Below are positions 58,938 to 64,000 of a DNA stretch of 64,000 nt, in pieces (within the stretch, counting starts at the first letter, position 1; each line of letters begins with the position of its first letter). This stretch comes from an uncultured Bacteroidales bacterium (GTDB lineage Bacteria; Bacteroidota; Bacteroidia; Bacteroidales; Muribaculaceae). The position numbers and the translations under genes are program-made. The notes under the pieces are model-generated. The model was not told where the DNA came from, ran no database searches, and was given only the letters and a program-made list of their open reading frames with translations. The stretch spans positions 70,475 through 134,474 of the forward strand of contig UQVH01000006.1 in the NCBI GenBank assembly GCA_900544535.1, in the 5' to 3' direction.

Positions 58938-60956
58938 ATGACAAAAGAAGAATTTCGTGCGACCGTCGGCGCCGGCATCCCCGACACACTTCCCCCGGCA
59001 CCGGTCTATGACACGAGCGTCAACCATGCGCCAAAACGCAAGGACATCCTTACTCCGGCCCAGAAGCGGCTGGCGGTGAAGAATGCCCTGCGATATTTCC
59101 CAGAACACCTCCACGCGGAACTCGCCCGCGAGTTTGTCAAGGAACTTGAGACCTACGGACGCATCTATATGTACCGCTTCCGTCCGGCCTACGAAATGTA
59201 TGCCCGTCCGATCGAGGAATACCCGGCCCGTTCGCGCCAGGCCGCGGCCATCATGATGATGATCCAGAACAACCTTGACCCGCGTGTGGCCCAGCATCCC
59301 CACGAGCTGATCACCTACGGCGGCAACGGCGCCGTATTTCAGAACTGGGCGCAGTATCTGCTCGCCATGAAATATCTCTCCGAGATGACCGACTCGCAGA
59401 CACTAGTGATGTACTCAGGCCATCCGCTGGGACTCTTCCCCTCACACCCCGACGCCCCGCGTGTCATTGTCACCAACGGCATGGTGATCCCCAACTACTC
59501 CAAGCCCGATGACTGGGAACGCTTCAACGCAATGGGCGTCTCGCAGTACGGCCAGATGACCGCAGGCTCATATATGTATATCGGCCCGCAGGGCATTGTC
59601 CACGGCACCACAATCACAGTGCTCAACGCCGGACGCAAACGTCTGAAAGAGGGTGAGCACAATCTCGGCGGAATGCTTTTTGTCTCGGCAGGCCTCGGCG
59701 GCATGTCCGGCGCACAGCCCAAGGCAGGAAACATCGCCGGAGTTGTCAGCATCATCGCCGAAGTCAACCCCAAAGCCGTGGCCACACGCCACAGCCAGGG
59801 CTGGGTCGATGAAGTCTACACCTCGCTTGACGAACTCATGGCCCGCACAGCCGAAGCCCGCAAAAACCGCGAGGCAGTCTCGCTGGCCTATCAGGGCAAT
59901 GTCGTCGACCTTTGGGAACGTCTCGCGGCCGACGGCGTCAGAGTAGACCTCGGTTCCGACCAGACCTCGCTCCACAATCCCTGGGCCGGAGGCTACTATC
60001 CGGCCGGACTCGGTTTCGAGGAAGCAAAGGTGATGATGGCCGAGAACCCCGAAGAATTCAAGGAAAGAGTGCAGGACTCGCTGCGCCGTCAGGTGGCTGC
60101 CATCAACAAGCTCACAGAAAAAGGCATGTACTTCTTCGACTACGGCAACGCCTTCCTGCTTGAGTCATCGCGCGCCGGAGCCGACATCATGAAAGAAGAC
60201 GGCACCTTCCGCTATCCCTCATACGTTCAGGATATCATGGGACCGAGTTTCTTCGACTACGGTTTCGGCCCTTTCCGCTGGGTGTGCACCTCAGGCGATC
60301 CCGAAGACCTCGCCAAGAGCGACGCCATCGCCGCCGAAGTTCTTGAAGAAATTCTCAAAGAGGCCCCCGACGAAATCAAGGGACAGCTCCGCGACAATAT
60401 CCACTGGATTCGCGAAGCCGGACGCAACAAACTCGTGGTCGGCTCTCAGGCCCGCATTCTCTATGCCGATTCGGAAGGCCGCACCAAGATCGCCCAGGCA
60501 TTCAACGACGCGATAGCCCGCGGCGAGATCTCGGCTCCGATCGTGCTCGGACGCGACCATCACGACGTCTCCGGCACCGACTCTCCCTACCGCGAGACCT
60601 CCAATATCTATGACGGATCGCAGTTTACCGCTGACATGGCCGTGCAGAACGTCATCGGTGACTCATTCCGCGGCGCCACCTGGGTTTCTATCCACAACGG
60701 CGGCGGCGTAGGCTGGGGCGAAGTGATCAACGGCGGTTTCGGCATGGTCATCGACGGTTCAGAGGATTCGCGCCGCCACATCGACGAAATGCTCCTCTGG
60801 GATGTCAACAACGGCATAGCCCGTCGCAGCTGGGCCCGCAACAAAGGTGCCATCTCGGCAATCAAACGCGAGATGGAACGCACGCCGCTTCTGCGCGTGA
60901 CGCTCCCGAATATCGCCGACGACAGCCTCATCGACCGGGCTTTCAACGATATTTAA
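58938..60956 (+). CDS. hutU: Urocanate hydratase
   Basis: Second step of histidine degradation: hydrates urocanate to imidazolonepropionate using tightly bound NAD+ as electrophile. 672 residues, longer than the ~555-residue Pseudomonas or Bacillus form and close to the animal form. The additional residues lie mostly at the N-terminus and in insertions. LITYGGNGAVFQNWAQYLLAMKYL (starting ~116), GGMSGAQPKAGNIAGV (~254-269) and LGRDHHDVSGTDSPYRETSNI (~540-560) are core motifs for NAD and substrate. It lies between ftcD and hutH. No frame damage. Confidence 0.95.
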   Translation: MTKEEFRATVGAGIPDTLPPAPVYDTSVNHAPKRKDILTPAQKRLAVKNALRYFPEHLHAELAREFVKELETYGRIYMYRFRPAYEMYARPIEEYPARSRQAAAIMMMIQNNLDPRVAQHPHELITYGGNGAVFQNWAQYLLAMKYLSEMTDSQTLVMYSGHPLGLFPSHPDAPRVIVTNGMVIPNYSKPDDWERFNAMGVSQYGQMTAGSYMYIGPQGIVHGTTITVLNAGRKRLKEGEHNLGGMLFVSAGLGGMSGAQPKAGNIAGVVSIIAEVNPKAVATRHSQGWVDEVYTSLDELMARTAEARKNREAVSLAYQGNVVDLWERLAADGVRVDLGSDQTSLHNPWAGGYYPAGLGFEEAKVMMAENPEEFKERVQDSLRRQVAAINKLTEKGMYFFDYGNAFLLESSRAGADIMKEDGTFRYPSYVQDIMGPSFFDYGFGPFRWVCTSGDPEDLAKSDAIAAEVLEEILKEAPDEIKGQLRDNIHWIREAGRNKLVVGSQARILYADSEGRTKIAQAFNDAIARGEISAPIVLGRDHHDVSGTDSPYRETSNIYDGSQFTADMAVQNVIGDSFRGATWVSIHNGGGVGWGEVINGGFGMVIDGSEDSRRHIDEMLLWDVNNGIARRSWARNKGAISAIKREMERTPLLRVTLPNIADDSLIDRAFNDI

Positions 60957-61020
60957 ATACCTCCTGCTATCTCTTCTATAACCTTGCTTCTAATTTAAAA
61001 TTAAATTGAAAACATCAGAT

Positions 61021-62502
61021 ATGGTTCATTATATCAGCCCTGAACGCCTCACCATAGAGAAAGTCGGCGAAATCCTTGAAAACCACATGGCCATCGCCCT
61101 CAGCGAGGAATCCATAAAGCGCATCAACCGCTGCCGCCAGTATCTCGACGACAAAATCAGCGAATGCGACCATCCGATATACGGCATCACAACCGGTTTC
61201 GGCTCGCTCTGCAACATCTCCATCGACAGCCAGGATCTTTCCAGACTTCAGGAAAACTTAGTCAAGTCCCACGCCTGCGGCTGCGGTGACAAAGTCGATC
61301 CGCAGATCGTCAAGATCATGCTTCTGACCAAGATCATGTCGCTGTCGTTCGGCAATTCAGGCGTACAGCTCTCGACTGTCCAGCGCCTTGTCGACTTCTT
61401 CAACGACGATATACTTCCCGTCATCTACCAGCTCGGTTCACTCGGCGCATCAGGCGACCTCGCTCCGCTGGCCAACATGTGTCTGCCGCTCTTAGGCCTC
61501 GGCGAAGTATTGTATAAAGGCGAGGTACGCCCGGCAGCCGAAGTGCTGCGCGAAAAAGGCTGGGAACCCGTGAAACTCGTATCAAAAGAAGGCCTCGCCC
61601 TTCTCAACGGCACCCAGTTCATGTCGTCGCACGCCGTCTTTGCCATTCTGCGCGCCCGCCGTCTCAGCGCTCTTGCCGACAAGATCGGCGCGCTCTCGCT
61701 CGACTCGTTCGACGGTCGCATAGAGCCGTTCGGCGACTCGGTCAATGCAGTCCGTCCTCATCCGGGACAGCTCGCCACAGCCCGCGCGGTCCGCAAGCAT
61801 CTCGAAGGGAGCGAACTCATCCGCCAGCCCAAAAAACATGTGCAGGACCCCTATTCATTCCGCTGTATGCCCCAGGTCCACGGTGCGGTCAAAGACGCCC
61901 TCAACTATGTAGGCAATGTCATCGAGACAGAAATCAACTCTCCTACCGACAACCCCACCATCTTCCCTGAAGAAGACATCATCGTATCTGCCGGCAACTT
62001 CCACGGCGAACCGATAGCCCTCCCGATGGACTACCTCGCTCTTGCCATGGCCGAACTCGGAAGCATCTCCGAACGCCGCATCTACCGTCTGATCTCCGGC
62101 GCGCGCAATCTTCCGTCGTTCCTCGTGGCCAATCCCGGTCTCAACAGCGGTTTCATGATTCCGCAATATGCCGCGGCTTCGATCGTCAACCAGTCCAAAG
62201 GTCTCTGCTGGCCCACAAGCTGCGACTCTATCCCCTCGTCGCAGGGCCAAGAAGACCATGTCTCCATGGGCGGCAACTCGGCGACCAAACTCTGCCGCGT
62301 GGTAGACAACACCGAGCGCATCCTTGCCATCGAACTCTTCAACGCCGCCCAGGCTCTCGACCTGCGCCGTCCGCTGAAAACGTCACCCGAACTTGAGGCA
62401 TGGCACAAGGAATACCGCAAGACGGTTCCCTTCATCGACAACGACACCGTCATGTCGCCCTACATTGCCGCATCAGTAGAATTTCTCCGTACAAATCCCT
62501 GA
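61021..62502 (+). CDS. hutH: Histidine ammonia-lyase
   Basis: First step of histidine degradation: removes ammonia from histidine to give trans-urocanate. 493 residues from the ATG at 61021. A triplet ATT 15 bases earlier opens the same frame but is a poor start codon. The electrophilic MIO cofactor forms from A143-S144-G145 within GSLGASGDLAPLANMCLPLLG. The catalytic tyrosine segment YGITTGFG (~43-50) and QEDHVSMGGNSATK (~410-423) are present. It lies 64 bases after hutU and 8 bases before hutI. Confidence 0.96.
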   Translation: MVHYISPERLTIEKVGEILENHMAIALSEESIKRINRCRQYLDDKISECDHPIYGITTGFGSLCNISIDSQDLSRLQENLVKSHACGCGDKVDPQIVKIMLLTKIMSLSFGNSGVQLSTVQRLVDFFNDDILPVIYQLGSLGASGDLAPLANMCLPLLGLGEVLYKGEVRPAAEVLREKGWEPVKLVSKEGLALLNGTQFMSSHAVFAILRARRLSALADKIGALSLDSFDGRIEPFGDSVNAVRPHPGQLATARAVRKHLEGSELIRQPKKHVQDPYSFRCMPQVHGAVKDALNYVGNVIETEINSPTDNPTIFPEEDIIVSAGNFHGEPIALPMDYLALAMAELGSISERRIYRLISGARNLPSFLVANPGLNSGFMIPQYAAASIVNQSKGLCWPTSCDSIPSSQGQEDHVSMGGNSATKLCRVVDNTERILAIELFNAAQALDLRRPLKTSPELEAWHKEYRKTVPFIDNDTVMSPYIAASVEFLRTNP

Positions 62503-62510
62503 TTCCCGTA

Positions 62511-63749
62511 ATGCTGATCACCAACATCGGAGTCCTCGCCGGAATCGACGGCGGGGGCACCCTTTTCCTCCGCGGGAAAGAGATGAAGCGGCTCGGCACT
62601 ATCGAAAACGCCTGGCTGCGCACCGAAAAAGACCGTTTCAGCAGCTTCGGTTCAATGAACGACTGTCCGCAGCCGTTGCAGGGTGAACTGTGTGTCGACG
62701 CCAAAGGAGGCTATATCTTCCCCTCTTTCTGTGACTCACACACCCACATCGTCTATGCAGGAAGCCGCGAGCACGAATTTATCGACAAGATCAACGGTCT
62801 GAGCTACGAGGAAATAGCCAAACGCGGAGGAGGCATCCTCAACTCGGCCGATCTGCTCCACGAAACCTCCGAAAAGGAACTCTACCACCAGGCAATGACG
62901 AGAGTACGCGAGATCATGGCCATGGGCACGGGCTGCGTCGAGATCAAGAGCGGCTACGGACTGACGACAGCCGACGAGATGAAGATGCTTCGCGTCATCC
63001 GGCGCATCGCCGAGACAACACCGATGAAAGTCAAAGCCACCTTCCTCGGCGCTCATGCCGTAGGCCGTGCCTATGCCGGACGGCAGAGCGACTACGTGAG
63101 TCTGGTCTGCGACGAGATGATCCCGGCAGCCGCTGCGGAGGGTCTGGCTGATTTCGTCGACGTCTTCTGCGATGCCGGCTTCTTCACCGTCGAGGATACC
63201 GACCGCATCCTGACAGCAGCCGCCCGCTACGGAATGCGTCCCAAGATCCACGCCAACGAACTCGCCGTTTCAGGCGGAGTCCAGGTCGGAGTTGCCCACA
63301 AGGCTCTCTCGGTCGATCATCTCGAACGCATCGGCGACGAGGAGATCGAACTGCTCGCCGCAAACCCGACGGTAGCCACCATGCTCCCCGGTGCATCGTT
63401 CTTCCTCGGAATGCCTTACGGTCCTGCCCGCAAAGCAATCGAACGCGGCGCAGTCGTGGCCCTCGCGTCGGACTATAACCCCGGCTCGTCTCCATCCGGA
63501 AACATGCGCATGGTCATGTCGCTCGGCTGCATCAAGATGAAGCTCACTCCCGCCGAGGCGATAAACGCCACGACCATCAACGGAGCCTATGCCATGGACG
63601 AAAGCCGCGACTACGGATCGATCGCTCCGGGTAAAGTTGCCAATTTCTATCTGACGAAACCGATGCCTTCGCTCGACTTCTACCCCTATGCCTACGCGAC
63701 GCCCCTGATAAGCCGCGTGTGGCTCCGGGGCCGCGAAGTCGAGGCCTGA
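62511..63749 (+). CDS. hutI: Imidazolonepropionase
   Basis: Third step of histidine degradation: a zinc or iron amidohydrolase opening the imidazolone ring to formiminoglutamate. 412 residues from the ATG at 62511 (MLITNIGVLAG); a longer in-frame start overlaps the end of hutH. Metal-binding histidines are in FCDSHTHIVYAGSREHEF (~75-92). HANELAVSGGVQVG, HLERIGDEEIE and the aspartate-bearing ALASDYNPGSSPSGNMRMVMSLGC complete the site. It is the last gene of the operon and is followed by a strong terminator. No hutG or hutF is present, as expected with the FtcD route. Confidence 0.95.
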   Translation: MLITNIGVLAGIDGGGTLFLRGKEMKRLGTIENAWLRTEKDRFSSFGSMNDCPQPLQGELCVDAKGGYIFPSFCDSHTHIVYAGSREHEFIDKINGLSYEEIAKRGGGILNSADLLHETSEKELYHQAMTRVREIMAMGTGCVEIKSGYGLTTADEMKMLRVIRRIAETTPMKVKATFLGAHAVGRAYAGRQSDYVSLVCDEMIPAAAAEGLADFVDVFCDAGFFTVEDTDRILTAAARYGMRPKIHANELAVSGGVQVGVAHKALSVDHLERIGDEEIELLAANPTVATMLPGASFFLGMPYGPARKAIERGAVVALASDYNPGSSPSGNMRMVMSLGCIKMKLTPAEAINATTINGAYAMDESRDYGSIAPGKVANFYLTKPMPSLDFYPYAYATPLISRVWLRGREVEA

Positions 63750-63798
63750 CAAAGCGGACCGCACAGATATTGAATCCATACAATCTGCTGATTTCAAC

Positions 63799-63855
63799 CG
63801 GTATCGGACTCAGGGACCGCTAATTGCGCCCGAACCCGATACCGTTGTCTTTTTA
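63799..63855 (+). terminator. Terminator of the hut operon
   Basis: CGGTATCGG (63799-63807) pairs with CCGATACCG (63836-63844), followed by TTGTCTTTTT. It begins 50 bases after the hutI stop. The remaining bases to 64000 are AT-rich and show no gene. Confidence 0.85.
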
Positions 63856-64000
63856 CTGTGTCTGATGCCGTGAAATAATGCTTTTAAAACCGTTGTCGCC
63901 ATAAAAAACTTTTTTAAGAGTGTCTGATTAATCTGGATATTATTTTATTACTGTCCGCTAAACTTTAGAGGGCGATTGAAAAAATAGGACCGATTCCATT

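Noticed and set aside
1..64000. tRNA, rRNA, CRISPR array or intact insertion sequence
   Set aside because: I searched the intergenic regions by eye for T-loop sequences, regular repeat-spacer patterns and transposase-like frames and found none. A covariance-model scan would be needed to exclude tRNAs fully.

Overview
The window is a chromosomal stretch of a Bacteroidota bacterium, most likely a Bacteroidales gut organism of the Muribaculaceae (S24-7) type. The evidence is the gene content (Na+-NQR operon, ExbB-ExbD-ExbD-TonB, NigD-like lipoprotein with an ECF sigma factor, fused FtcD-FchA, SUF genes). It also includes lipoproteins with acidic residues after the lipid cysteine, and at least fifteen promoters of the Bacteroidota type (TAnnTTTG, often with TTTG or ATTG 20 bases upstream). 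Coding regions are moderately GC-rich and intergenic regions are AT-rich. The family assignment is an inference. I see no rRNA, tRNA, CRISPR array, prophage or intact insertion sequence.

Layout. 0.1-6.1 kb (minus): nqrABCDEF, the sodium-pumping NADH:quinone reductase. 6.4-9.7 kb (plus, divergent): exbB-exbD-exbD-tonB, which energises outer-membrane transport. 10-16.8 kb (plus): clpB, a small lipoprotein, and a Wza/Wzc-type polysaccharide export pair with a tyrosine-kinase domain. 16.8-18.5 kb: metK behind a 285-base leader that begins with a probable SAM-II riboswitch. 18.6-22.8 kb (minus): upp, an AT-rich secreted protein, a YhcC-type radical SAM protein, aroC, ybaK. 22.9-28.5 kb (plus): pnp, ispD, recG, then a structured RNA candidate with its own terminator. 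28.5-32.3 kb: gluQ (minus), then nigD-like / ECF sigma / dual-membrane anti-sigma-like protein (plus). 32.7-36.2 kb: sufC-sufD-sufS without sufB. 36.2-38.2 kb (minus): glycosyltransferase and radical SAM protein. 38.4-44.8 kb: bcp (plus), then eno, carB and carA (minus). 44.9-52.5 kb (minus): rel, manC, a LolC/E-type permease, rbfA, serS, a YqeY protein and a small membrane protein. 53-54.6 kb: an AT-rich TPR membrane regulator. 55-63.7 kb: an O-acetylhomoserine sulfhydrylase gene (minus), divergent from an Lrp/AsnC regulator, followed by the histidine-degradation operon ftcD-hutU-hutH-hutI.

How parts fit together. The hut operon converts histidine to glutamate and passes the one-carbon unit to tetrahydrofolate. 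A perfect copy of the 15-base Lrp consensus lies before the hut promoter, and a 14/15 copy lies in the leader of the regulator gene itself, so the regulator probably controls both. In metK the predicted transcription start falls a few bases before the SAM-II-like fold, giving a plausible SAM feedback loop on SAM synthetase. The nigD-sigma-anti-sigma cassette resembles the dual membrane-spanning anti-sigma systems reported from Bacteroides thetaiotaomicron. The strongest leads for follow-up are the Lrp operators, the metK riboswitch, the RNA after recG and the trans-envelope sigma cassette.

Limits: all assignments come from reading the sequence. No database or covariance-model search was run. 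Start codons were chosen from family alignment in memory and from promoter positions, because Bacteroidota lack strong Shine-Dalgarno signals.
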